Below, one piece after another: positions 41,864-49,736 of a stretch of DNA of 64,000 bases. Each line of letters starts with the position of its first letter. The first letter of the stretch is position 1. The stretch spans positions 100,599 through 164,598 of the forward strand of contig NZ_JAPFGA010000011.1 in the NCBI RefSeq assembly GCF_026241135.1. The letters are read 5' to 3'. The notes beneath the pieces were generated by a model, which saw only the letters and a list, made by a program, of their open reading frames with translations, made no database searches and had not been told where the DNA came from. Made by a program: the position numbers and the translations under genes. Origin of the DNA: Galbibacter kalidii. Its GTDB lineage: Bacteria > Bacteroidota > Bacteroidia > Flavobacteriales > Flavobacteriaceae.

Positions 41864-42355
41864 ATGGAGATTATTTGGGGACTTGATTTAAATGAGGTTA
41901 TAACTGTTGGCATAGCATTATTAGCAATAATTGTTAGTGTTTGGGACAGGATTCTCAACAATATTGCGAATAAAAAATCAAATAAAAAGGCAGAAGAAGC
42001 TATTAGGTTATCACAAGGAATTTCAGAAATGGAATTGAGAAATTCAATCAGCTCTGCTCGCAGTAAGATAAATGAATTTAGTTTTGAGTTAAAGAAATTT
42101 AAATCAGATAAACCCAAAGAAGATTATTCGTCATTAGAGAAGATTTTTCGTTCTATTCTTGAAGATTATTTTAACCACTATGATAGAGGCTGTCGGCTTT
42201 ATTTGGATAAAAAAATTGACAGGAAAAGTTTTAAGAAAGAATATAAAAAGGAAATTAAGAACATCATCGAAAATAAAAACTACGGAGAATATTTTGACCC
42301 TAAAAAGAAACGCTACAAAGCAATCTTAAAGGTATATAAAAAATGGAATAAATAG
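41864..42355 (+). CDS. Unknown membrane-anchored protein
   Basis: A 163-residue protein with one N-terminal transmembrane helix (VITVGIALLAIIVSVWDRIL, about 12-31) followed by a long charged helical region facing the cytoplasm by the positive-inside rule. No family was recognised. It begins immediately after the stop of the 69-residue gene, and the two probably act together. Confidence 0.68.
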   Translation: MEIIWGLDLNEVITVGIALLAIIVSVWDRILNNIANKKSNKKAEEAIRLSQGISEMELRNSISSARSKINEFSFELKKFKSDKPKEDYSSLEKIFRSILEDYFNHYDRGCRLYLDKKIDRKSFKKEYKKEIKNIIENKNYGEYFDPKKKRYKAILKVYKKWNK

Positions 42356-42471
42356 CTACTTTACCATACTTGCAGTTGAGTTCCTTATCGAAAATCTTAT
42401 CTTCGATGCACAGGAAAAATCCTGTAGATGTTTTCCACAACGAGTCAATTTGTTACCAGCAAACTAAAAAA

Positions 42472-43263
42472 ATGAACGAATCAAATAATTGGAAATATAA
42501 GGATAAGAATTTAAATCTTCTTGAAAACTTCAATAGTGATTCTATGCAGTCAGAAAAGAGAGAAAAACTATTAAACATTATTGACGAATCTAAAAAGACT
42601 GAACTCAACGAAATTTTTGAAAACGGTTTGAACATAAAATATGAACAATTCAAAAGATACTTTTATGAAATAAATTTATTTATGTTCAAAGAATTGGAGT
42701 ATAATATTTCCGAGTCTATTAACTGTTTAATAATCGGAGCTAATATTGCAAGCATTACGAATACAAATCTCATTTTAGAAAGAGCTTTGAAATTAGCCTT
42801 AATTCAGTATGAAGTAGGTAAACTTTGTGATTATAATGACAAAAAAATCATTAATGAATATATTGAAGCAGATAAAAAATATTCAAATGAGCCTATGGGA
42901 AAAAATATTCAAAAATGTAAAAAGTATAAAATTTTAAGCGAGGAAGAAGCGAAAGAATTGCGTAAATATAAGTTAAAGTTTAGGGATGGTTTTTCACACT
43001 TTACGCCAAGTAATATTTTAAAAGGCGAAAATAATTTGACATTTATAAGCCTTCCGATCAAAAATTCTGAATTAGATAAAAGTTTAAAAATGCCAAATTT
43101 TCAATCTGCCGAAGTAAGACAATTTGCAATAAATAATGCTGAAGAACATTTGAAGTATGTTTTAGGAATAATTAACCATCTACAACATAAGGTTTTAGAA
43201 AAATATAAAGAAATAAAATCATCTGCAGGTAACAAAAGTAACCACTCCACCATAAAAATATAA
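42472..43263 (+). CDS. HEPN-like protein candidate
   Basis: A 263-residue, mostly helical protein beginning MNESNNWKYKDKN. Near residues 171-176 it has RDGFSH in the context LKFRDGFSHFTPSNIL, which fits the RX4-6H signature of HEPN RNases found in toxin and abortive-infection systems. The preceding helix ERALKLALIQYEVGK also suits that fold. The assignment rests on this motif and the all-helical character, so it is tentative. The frame is open to 42370, but the upstream part lies in a repeat-like leader. Confidence 0.6.
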   Translation: MNESNNWKYKDKNLNLLENFNSDSMQSEKREKLLNIIDESKKTELNEIFENGLNIKYEQFKRYFYEINLFMFKELEYNISESINCLIIGANIASITNTNLILERALKLALIQYEVGKLCDYNDKKIINEYIEADKKYSNEPMGKNIQKCKKYKILSEEEAKELRKYKLKFRDGFSHFTPSNILKGENNLTFISLPIKNSELDKSLKMPNFQSAEVRQFAINNAEEHLKYVLGIINHLQHKVLEKYKEIKSSAGNKSNHSTIKI

Positions 43264-43310
43264 AACCAGAGCGTGACTGCGCGTAGCCCGTCAGTTGCCA
43301 GCAATAATAT

Positions 43311-44339
43311 ATGTGTAAACTTAAATCCTTAAAATATTTTTGTAGTTCATTAATGGATCCAATGTTCGAGGTGTTTGAGGCTTTAAATGATCATGAACAT
43401 CAAGAGCACCAAAATATTCTAAGTGATATTAAATCTCTTGATTCTGATGCTTTAACTGAATTTGTTGCCAAGTTTCATCTAGACGAAATGATTGACAGAC
43501 AATCAGACAAGGATATAGCAAAAAGAGCTCGTTTTTTAGTCTATATATTGCAAAATCAAATAAATGAACAACGCAAAGAAAAGCTTACTGAAATAATCGA
43601 AAGACGGGCTCCCTATAATTCATCTAACTTGTCTGAGATCGAAATCAACGATAATCAATTGGTCAAAATGGAGGTATTCGACCTATCTTATTACAACCTT
43701 ATGTATAATGAAATGGTTTATATGATATGTCCTGTGACTGAAAGTTCAAATTCAAGCTACTGGCTATCACAAGTCATCTTCAAATTGCAAATCGAGAATA
43801 ACGTAAATTTTAAGGTTCGTTTGGATCCCTTAAAAGAGATTCATAAAGACCAATACAATCCAATAATGTACAAAATGCATGTACATGGAAAACCTTTGGA
43901 TTGGAATAAACTAAAATCCCTAAGATTTGACGATTTCGGTCAATGGTTCAACGAAAAAGACTATGAAAAAGCTGGGTTTACGGATTATGTATGGTCACCT
44001 AAAAAAGATAATACGATACACTTTACTTGTGAGGAAGTGCCTAAACTTGGATACAATGGTATTCTGTCCAGTAGATATTTTCATGCCATATTTGATAAAA
44101 ACACAGGAAGAATAAATCATTGTGATGGAGCTATTAGGTTTTATACAGAAGAAGAATTGGCTAACCGAGTTCGATACCAAGTGAAAGACCCTGATGCTAG
44201 AAAAGTAGGGAAAAGAATTAAAATATTTCAATTTGACAGTAAAGACAATAATGATGTGGAGTTAGGACAAGATGATTTCTGTGACTTAGCTGTTAACTTC
44301 TTTGTCTGGAACCAAGATGTAATGAACTACTTTAATTAA
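43311..44339 (+). CDS. Unknown protein of the AT-rich island
   Basis: A 342-residue soluble protein that I do not recognise. The first 120 residues are helical and acidic (FEALNDHEHQEHQNILSDIK). The rest is mixed, with aromatic-rich segments (YVWSPKKDNTIHFTCEEVPK, GILSSRYFHAIFDKNTGRIN). The second half could be a binding or effector domain. The start may be the ATG at 43311 or a later Met (MDPMFEVFE). It is followed by the second copy of the island repeat. Confidence 0.68.
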   Translation: MCKLKSLKYFCSSLMDPMFEVFEALNDHEHQEHQNILSDIKSLDSDALTEFVAKFHLDEMIDRQSDKDIAKRARFLVYILQNQINEQRKEKLTEIIERRAPYNSSNLSEIEINDNQLVKMEVFDLSYYNLMYNEMVYMICPVTESSNSSYWLSQVIFKLQIENNVNFKVRLDPLKEIHKDQYNPIMYKMHVHGKPLDWNKLKSLRFDDFGQWFNEKDYEKAGFTDYVWSPKKDNTIHFTCEEVPKLGYNGILSSRYFHAIFDKNTGRINHCDGAIRFYTEEELANRVRYQVKDPDARKVGKRIKIFQFDSKDNNDVELGQDDFCDLAVNFFVWNQDVMNYFN

Positions 44340-44358
44340 AAGAGTTAGTAACAAAGCG

Positions 44359-44472
44359 GGTAACCGGTTCTCAATCTTTAAAATCTAAAATATTGACTTG
44401 CATAGCCATCGTCTAAGACGGTTTTGTTTTTGTGAGAAACTGTAAAGAGGTTGTTTAAGGTTGGGGAGTGAA
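44359..44472 (+). repeat. Island intergenic repeat, copy 2
   Basis: This copy aligns with 40560-40676. It starts GGTAACCG, then ATTGACTTGCATAGCCATCG, AAGACGGTTTTG and GAGAAACTGTAAAGAGGTTG, ending GGTTGGGGAGTGAA. The hairpin arm is partly degraded here. It lies after the 342-residue unknown gene and before the ADP-ribosyltransferase-like gene. Confidence 0.8.
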
Positions 44473-44515
44473 GAGGGTAACAAAACGGAAAAGTGTTGTT
44501 GCCCCACAATTTTAA

Positions 44516-44553
44516 GGGGTAAATTGTTAATTTGGTAGTGATATAACGAGTTA
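44516..44553 (+). repeat. Island boundary repeat, copy 2
   Basis: GGGGTAAATTGTTAATTTGG, continuing to ATATAACGAGTTA, is closely similar to 38569-38603. In this copy the last base is the first base of the ATG of the following gene (ACGAGTTATG). Confidence 0.7.
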
Positions 44554-45179
44554 TGGACAAGTATGAAAAAAAATTGTGTCCTCAAGAACTTATCACAACT
44601 AATTATTATATAGATTTAACTTATAAGCTTTTTTTAAAGAATATGGATGACAAATTTCAATATAGATTATCTAAAAATCAAAAGAGTGAAATAGCTCAAA
44701 ATCTGATTGAAATTTTACAGAAAGATGCTAATATAGCTGAACAAACCAGAATATTTATTTCTAATTGGATTCTTACTGGACCTGAAGAAAAAAGAAAAGC
44801 TTTCTTTGATGTATGGGATATCGTTTTAAAGAACTATTTACCAACAACAAGACCGATTTTGTTTAGGTCATGTGAAAAAATTAGCAAAAAAAATAAAATA
44901 ACAAGTTTTACAGGACGATTAGAATGTGCTAAAAGATTTAGTGAAGGTAAAGGTGCATTAATAATATGTGACACCAAAGAAAGCCTCAAATTTGAAGAGG
45001 AACTTTATAAGGCTGGTAATTATAACCATACATTTTACCCTCTTGTTAGTGTTTTGATAAGAGCGAAAAATTCTGGAGGTTGTGGATTTTCTGAAAGAAT
45101 CTTGAATAATTATATAGGTGAAGACGAATACATTATGAGGTTTGACTTAGAGAATATGCACAGCTTAAGATGGATTTAA
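44553..45179 (+). CDS. ADP-ribosyltransferase-like protein candidate (R-S-E type)
   Basis: The 208 residues have a helical N-terminal half and a C-terminal part with the spacing of R-S-E ADP-ribosyltransferases. PILFRSC (Arg105) is a likely NAD-binding strand, KITSFTGRLECAKRF (Ser118) matches the S-T-S position, and IGEDEYIMRF (Glu190-x-Glu192) matches the E-x-E motif. All three elements occur in the right order, but the overall similarity is weak and I recognise no named subfamily. If correct, it would modify a host or phage target as a toxin. It is the last gene of the island, and the end of the traQ side operon faces it. Confidence 0.6.
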   Translation: MDKYEKKLCPQELITTNYYIDLTYKLFLKNMDDKFQYRLSKNQKSEIAQNLIEILQKDANIAEQTRIFISNWILTGPEEKRKAFFDVWDIVLKNYLPTTRPILFRSCEKISKKNKITSFTGRLECAKRFSEGKGALIICDTKESLKFEEELYKAGNYNHTFYPLVSVLIRAKNSGGCGFSERILNNYIGEDEYIMRFDLENMHSLRWI

Positions 45180-45201
45180 ATGACTTGTGAAAGTTAAAAA
45201 A

Positions 45202-45329
45202 CCAGCCCATAACGAGTAGACGGCTCCGCCAGAAACTGACAGAGTGCACCCCTCACACCACAAAGTACGTACGAGTTGCGTATACGGAGGTTCTCTGTTC
45301 ATTGAAAACGAACATCACCGTTAGGCTGG
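45202..45329. other. Structured element at the right edge of the island
   Basis: The ends are an imperfect inverted repeat: CCAGCC-C-ATAACG (45202-45214) and CGTTA-GGCTGG (45319-45329). Inside are ACAGAG/CTCTGT and a GTACGTAC palindrome. The element fills the whole gap between the ADP-ribosyltransferase-like gene and the tra-side gene, and its right end supplies that gene's stop codon (TAA, complement of 45321-45323). GTTAGGC fits the GTTRRRY core of integron attC sites, but the left end does not fit cleanly. Confidence 0.65.
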
Positions 45330-45605
45330 CTGTTCTGTCTTTATTTCCGGTTGTGGTTCCTTTCTATCTTTTTCGGATGAATATATACATAGAAAAAGAA
45401 TCCCAAGAATTATCAGACCATATGCCAGCAATTTACCAATACGTTCCATAAAACGTACAAAAACGGATGCCTCAAAACTTGAAAATTCTTGAAGGCCTGC
45501 CACATTGCGCCTGTAAAACTTCCGGCGGTTAATCCAATAGATAATCCCTACCCCTAACGCAAGGGCTATTATACCAAGTATTAATTGAGAAGTGATCGCT
45601 TCCAT
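45321..45605 (-). CDS. Small ICE membrane protein of unknown function
   Basis: The 94-residue protein has two transmembrane helices, at about residues 8-25 and 60-78, separated by a basic loop (WINRRKFYRRNVAG). The C-terminal tail is acidic (KEPQPEIKTEQPA). Its stop codon lies in the terminal repeat of the AT-rich island, so the last residues may have been changed by insertion of the island. It lies beyond the terminator that follows the traQ-like gene, so it probably has its own promoter. Confidence 0.65.
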   Translation of the reverse strand: MEAITSQLILGIIALALGVGIIYWINRRKFYRRNVAGLQEFSSFEASVFVRFMERIGKLLAYGLIILGILFLCIYSSEKDRKEPQPEIKTEQPA

Positions 45606-45690
45606 AACAAATAAATTCTGAACTTATAAAATTAAATTAATTTCTCTTAAAGGAGAAATAATTTGTTTCTTTTGAGTAGTATCCATCTAA

Positions 45691-45727
45691 AATAAGCGGC
45701 TCATTACAATAGTATAAGCCGCTTATT
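45691..45727. terminator. Hairpin terminator after the tra operon
   Basis: The perfect 11-bp stem AATAAGCGGCT/AGCCGCTTATT (45691-45727) spans a 15-base loop. It lies 24 bases beyond the stop of the traQ-like gene on the minus strand. The T-run is weak in both directions, but stem length and place suit the end of the traE-Q transcript. Confidence 0.7.
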
Positions 45728-45751
45728 ATTTATTATTAACCTGGGTATTTT

Positions 45752-46183
45752 TTAATCACTACTGTTAAACTGAAAGCTCAATTGCTTTTCGTTTCCGAAA
45801 TTGTCAGAAATCCACACCTCAAAGGCTTGTGATTCGGTTGATAAAGAAGTATAATACAACCGGAACTGTTCCATAGGTAACGAATACAAGTCGTTCGGCA
45901 GGTACGGCGGTTCATCGTAATACCGTAAACTTCCTTCTCCTTCAAACTGAAAATACCGTATAAAATATTCCGTGTTGCTATAATTCCCGGTTCTTTGTAT
46001 GGTCATACGGATCTCAACGGTCTGCCCATTGGCAACTTCATTGGGAACCGGCATCACTTTGACCTCGAAAGGAAAATCATTCTGTATTTCCAGTTCGTCC
46101 TTATCACAGGACACCAATGTAACCGTGCTTACAAGGGCTACCAGCAGTAACCCTGTTCTGAATGTATTTAAAAATGCTATCAT
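45752..46183 (-). CDS. traQ: Conjugative transposon protein TraQ-like (DUF3872)
   Basis: The 143-residue lipoprotein (signal ending TLVSCDKDE, Cys about residue 26) matches DUF3872, the TraQ family of Bacteroides conjugative transposons. Landmarks are FPFEVKVMPVPNEVANGQTV and an Ig-like strand pattern ending VWISDNFGNEKQLSFQF. It lies directly downstream of traO in the usual order. It is probably an outer-membrane-facing part of the mating apparatus. Last gene before the terminator at 45691. Confidence 0.82.
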   Translation of the reverse strand: MIAFLNTFRTGLLLVALVSTVTLVSCDKDELEIQNDFPFEVKVMPVPNEVANGQTVEIRMTIQRTGNYSNTEYFIRYFQFEGEGSLRYYDEPPYLPNDLYSLPMEQFRLYYTSLSTESQAFEVWISDNFGNEKQLSFQFNSSD

Positions 46184-46194
46184 TGCTTTCTGTT

Positions 46195-46755
46195 TTAAAA
46201 GTTAACCCTTAATCCCACACCTGCTGATGGCCGGAACTGTTCCAGGTCCGTGCCCCAAAGGGCTTTTGTACGCCCATGCAGAAGCAATACAAAACGGTCG
46301 GACAGATAGGTTTCCAAAGTCAGCCGTCCACCGGCCCCATAAATGAAATTGTCCCCACTCACAATTTTCGCTCCGTCATGTAACATGGCTTCACCACGAT
46401 TAATGCTTTCATAACCGAATACACCTGTTATGGCTGCATTCAGGGTGATATTCTTACGGGCATCTCCCAACAGGAAGAAACTGTAGCCACCTTCTGCCGT
46501 ATAGGTTTCCTGTGGTATGCGAAGGCCTTTGTACTTATAATACTGGTGCGTATATTCCAACGCCCAAAGCCGGTAATTGCCGTTTTTACCGTTTACGGTC
46601 AAACCTATATTGAGATAATAGTTCCTGCCGGGGTTTTCATTCGACAAGGTTCCTGCACTTACTTCCAGTCCCTTTTGTTTGGGAAGCATCCTTTGTGCCT
46701 GTGTAGCCGTAATACCCACTAAGATGAGCATCACGGTATAGATATATGTTTTCAT
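46195..46755 (-). CDS. traO: Conjugative transposon protein TraO
   Basis: The 186-residue exported protein (signal MKTYIYTVMLILVGITATQA) has amphipathic strands and a terminal barrel-like strand (AGVGLRVNF). It matches TraO of CTnDOT-like elements: ASGTLSN-type N-terminus (LEVSAGTLSNENPGRNYYLN) and GGRLTLETYLSDRFVLLLHG near 150. It probably forms part of the outer-membrane portion of the transfer channel. Spacing is 12 bases to traN and 11 to traQ. Confidence 0.87.
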   Translation of the reverse strand: MKTYIYTVMLILVGITATQAQRMLPKQKGLEVSAGTLSNENPGRNYYLNIGLTVNGKNGNYRLWALEYTHQYYKYKGLRIPQETYTAEGGYSFFLLGDARKNITLNAAITGVFGYESINRGEAMLHDGAKIVSGDNFIYGAGGRLTLETYLSDRFVLLLHGRTKALWGTDLEQFRPSAGVGLRVNF

Positions 46756-46767
46756 TTTTAAAATGTC

Positions 46768-47661
46768 TTAAAATTTCAGGTGCATATCGTTAATCAAACG
46801 TGCCTTGATCAAATCGGAGTTTTCCACCTGAAGTGTTTGGTGCCTACCCCCGTTCTTTTCAAAAATCTCAATTAGCAGCATTTTATCATTGGCAATGGTA
46901 AACCGGTCTAAAAGGAACACGTTCTGCTTGGTCGCTTTTCCCTTAATTCCATCCAACGGTTTATATGTTCTAAGTGGTGCCAAAGGCTTTTCCTGTATTA
47001 CAGTACGTTTGGCTATCTTCTTATCCACTACTTTGAAATTGATAAAATCAATATCGAAAGGCACATTCGTTCGGTTCCTAACTTCCGTATGGAAATAGTA
47101 TTTACCGTTGTGGACATAAATCCCTTTCAGTAAAAATTGGATACCGAAACTTTTAGCGCCGATGTGCTTCACCCTACGTTTGTCCTTTTTGTAAATGGTT
47201 TCCATAATCAGGTCAATAAGTGAAGGGGAACTATTGCCCAATTCTTCAAAAAGTACGTCATTACCCTTGGCTTTGTCCATTGCTTTCCGCATGGTCAAGA
47301 GGTCATAACTCAATACTGAAGGATGAGTGCTGTAAAACACGTTAAAACTGTAAAAACGCCCGTCATTGGTAATCACCGAAAAATTGGTCTCCTGCTCAAA
47401 ATCCCTGACCGCAGCTTTTACACGAAGTACATTTTCCGCATCTTCCGCTTTTCCGGCAATCAGGTATTCACTGCCTAGGTCCACGTAACGGATAGCAGTC
47501 GGGAAAATCAGGTGCGAAGTCTTGTCATAGGTAACTTCCATTCGGTACGGTTCTATTTTGCCCAAAGTAAGCGGGGCCTTTGCGCTTTTCTGTGCAAAAG
47601 ATTGTACGACAAAGCCGATCATTAGGGCAACTGCCCAAAAGGTTTTAAAATAATTTTTCAT
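46768..47661 (-). CDS. traN: Conjugative transposon protein TraN (VirB9-like)
   Basis: The 297 residues start with a signal peptide (FWAVALMIGFVVQSFAQKS) and contain the family blocks YDKTSHLIFPTAIRYVDLGS near 49-68, VKAAVRDFEQETNFSVITND near 84-103 and a C-terminal MLLIEIFEKNGGRHQTLQVE. TraN of Bacteroides elements is taken as the VirB9-like channel component in the periplasm. Its place between traM and traO is canonical. Confidence 0.9.
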   Translation of the reverse strand: MKNYFKTFWAVALMIGFVVQSFAQKSAKAPLTLGKIEPYRMEVTYDKTSHLIFPTAIRYVDLGSEYLIAGKAEDAENVLRVKAAVRDFEQETNFSVITNDGRFYSFNVFYSTHPSVLSYDLLTMRKAMDKAKGNDVLFEELGNSSPSLIDLIMETIYKKDKRRVKHIGAKSFGIQFLLKGIYVHNGKYYFHTEVRNRTNVPFDIDFINFKVVDKKIAKRTVIQEKPLAPLRTYKPLDGIKGKATKQNVFLLDRFTIANDKMLLIEIFEKNGGRHQTLQVENSDLIKARLINDMHLKF

Positions 47662-47685
47662 TGTTTGATGTATTTGAGTTCAACA

Positions 47686-48996
47686 TTAATTTTTAGAAAC
47701 AAGGAAGACTTGGTAGCCTGCCTTTAGGGTTATTTTGGGGGTTTTGACCTTTTTAGAGAAATAGCCCGAAATCCCCTGTACGACACCACGGCTAAGGTCT
47801 GCTGCAACCTGCTGTCCTGCGGATTGGGTCATCATCAGGCTTGCGCCGGAGGTCTGCCCCATATTGCCGGCCATTTCGGAAAGGGCATTTATTTCCGGTG
47901 AGTAAGGAACGTACAGGCCTTGCTGCCCGTCCAGATCGTAAATACTGATGTCAACCGGAATGATGTTGCCTTCCAGTTCTATGGACTTAACATTAAGTTG
48001 CAAACGATTTTTCTGGAATTTGGCATTCGCCGATAGTACCGTTCCCTTTGGAATGCTATGGTTAGGCGTTTGGGCAGGTTCCAACAGCCGCAACCGCACC
48101 CTTGTTTCCCCGATAACGGTCTGCGTTTCCTGAATACATGCTTTGATACTGTTTTTGGGTTGCACTACCCGCCCGGTAGTACCGGAAGTATAAAAATCAC
48201 GGTTTCGGTGCCTTGTCCAGTTGGCCATAAATGTACTGTCAGAGGGTTCCCTGTATAACCTGGAAACAGGACTTTTCTTAACCGAGGTAAAGGCGACAAA
48301 GTATTCCTGTTCTGTTGAAGACGAAGCTGGAGTAACTTGGTTGGTTTGGGTATTTGCCGGAAGGTACTTGGCTGCCATTTTGTACGATTCCTCCATTAAG
48401 GCCAATTGATCTTCCACGGTATGCACTTGAGGTTCGTCCTTTTCTTCCAATTGTGCTTTCAGCTCTTCAATTTGTTCTTGAAGTTCCTGAGTTTCGTGAT
48501 TATCGTCTTCATAGAAAGAACTCAACGTATTTTGTGCATAGCGGTAACTGTTCAAAGTCGGGTTTTGCTTTCTATGGGGAGGAGGTGTACCATACCCGGT
48601 TGTTTCCTCTTCCTCTTGGTATGCTTGTGGGATTTCCTTTTCCTCTTCATTGTTCCAATAATCGGAAAGGGACATCATGGCATTTCGTTTTTCCTGTACT
48701 TTCTTTTTGAACATCTCCTGTTCGTATGCCTTGCCCTTATCTTCGGGCAAGCCTTCATTGGTAGCCTGTGGGACGGCATCGTTAAGGCCAACGTTAATTT
48801 CCTCCTGTTGCTTTTCAGAAGGTTTAAAGATCAGGTACATACAACCAAGGAACACGACACCCATCAAAATGAATATCATTGGTTTTTTTAGCTTTTCGGC
48901 TTTGTTTTGCGTATTCTCTTGCAATACATCAGCGGTTTCGTTCGGGCTACCTTCAGTAACCCGTACAACCGACTTTTTGTCCTTGTTCTTTTCCAT
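47686..48996 (-). CDS. traM: Conjugative transposon protein TraM (VirB10-like)
   Basis: The 436-residue protein has a cytoplasmic N-terminus, a single membrane anchor (PMIFILMGVVFLGCMYLIF, about 39-57) and a Glu/Gln-rich coiled linker (LQEQIEELKAQLEEK near 166-180). The C-terminal TraM domain has SIKACIQETQTVIGETRVRL, FQKNRLQLNVKSIELEGNII and GLYVPYSPEINALSEM. This is the layout of VirB10-like proteins that span both membranes. It lies between traL and traN, with five bases separating it from traL. Confidence 0.9.
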   Translation of the reverse strand: MEKNKDKKSVVRVTEGSPNETADVLQENTQNKAEKLKKPMIFILMGVVFLGCMYLIFKPSEKQQEEINVGLNDAVPQATNEGLPEDKGKAYEQEMFKKKVQEKRNAMMSLSDYWNNEEEKEIPQAYQEEEETTGYGTPPPHRKQNPTLNSYRYAQNTLSSFYEDDNHETQELQEQIEELKAQLEEKDEPQVHTVEDQLALMEESYKMAAKYLPANTQTNQVTPASSSTEQEYFVAFTSVKKSPVSRLYREPSDSTFMANWTRHRNRDFYTSGTTGRVVQPKNSIKACIQETQTVIGETRVRLRLLEPAQTPNHSIPKGTVLSANAKFQKNRLQLNVKSIELEGNIIPVDISIYDLDGQQGLYVPYSPEINALSEMAGNMGQTSGASLMMTQSAGQQVAADLSRGVVQGISGYFSKKVKTPKITLKAGYQVFLVSKN

Positions 48997-49001
48997 AAAT
49001 C

Positions 49002-49274
49002 TTATTTTTTAGGTTTGTTTTTTGATAAAGTGCCCTGTACGGATACGGGACTTTCGTTCTTTTTAAGGACGGGGTTTTCGATATGTTCGATAACCATATC
49101 GCTGTCAAGCCTTCCGGCATTGTGCCATATTTTGAAAACGACCGCTGCGGTAAACAACAGGTAGCCTGCAAAAAAATACATGGTGTACCTGCGTTGTTTT
49201 CGTATGGGCAAAGCCTGCCAACTCTCGTCCAGTTTATCGATATAGCGGTCCGTATTTGTTCTTAAATTTTTCAT
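49002..49274 (-). CDS. traL: Conjugative transposon protein TraL (DUF3989)
   Basis: The 90-residue protein has one transmembrane helix (YTMYFFAGYLLFTAAVVFKI, about 30-49) and a periplasmic tail. The opening is LDESWQALPIRKQRRYTMYF, as in TraL/DUF3989. It is a small inner-membrane part of the transfer apparatus. It is separated from traK by an extra gene, whereas in CTnDOT-like elements traL usually follows traK directly. Confidence 0.8.
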   Translation of the reverse strand: MKNLRTNTDRYIDKLDESWQALPIRKQRRYTMYFFAGYLLFTAAVVFKIWHNAGRLDSDMVIEHIENPVLKKNESPVSVQGTLSKNKPKK

Positions 49275-49294
49275 GTCTTACACTTTAGCCGTTA

Positions 49295-49726
49295 TTATAG
49301 TTTGAAATGCCGCTTGTTTCCGGGCATAGCTCTCTGCTTTATCCCATCACTGACCATAGCTATCGCCATATTGGCTTTGGGGACAGTGGCCACGGAAAGG
49401 CCTGTTAATTTTGAATGTTTCAGTAATTGACCATAGCGGTCATTTTTTGTCACCTCTATTTTTTGGAGATCAAAGGTTCCCTTTTCGTGCTTTACCCACA
49501 TGGTACATTCAACACTTGGCCGGTCACTTCCCTCCCATTTGAGGTAACCTGTTATGGCAATTTCATCTTGAGGTAAATCCTCCGTTCCTTTTCGGCAGGC
49601 TTCCATATACCTGCCAATACTTTCCTTTAATTTGCCGGGGTAACCCGATTGGGTGAGGAAATAGCCATCGTATCCCTTGTCGGTAAGGATTTTTGTGAAT
49701 GTGTTCAAATCTGTCAGTGTTTCCAT
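49295..49726 (-). CDS. Unknown protein between traK and traL
   Basis: The 143-residue soluble protein has no signal peptide or membrane segment. It begins METLTDLNTFTKILTDKGYD and has the central YLKWEGSDRPSVECTMWVKH. It sits in the same transcript, 10 bases from traK and 20 from traL, so it is probably expressed with the transfer genes. I recognise no family. Genes at this place may regulate or protect the element rather than form part of the channel. Confidence 0.68.
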   Translation of the reverse strand: METLTDLNTFTKILTDKGYDGYFLTQSGYPGKLKESIGRYMEACRKGTEDLPQDEIAITGYLKWEGSDRPSVECTMWVKHEKGTFDLQKIEVTKNDRYGQLLKHSKLTGLSVATVPKANMAIAMVSDGIKQRAMPGNKRHFKL

Positions 49727-49736
49727 AAGATTGTTT

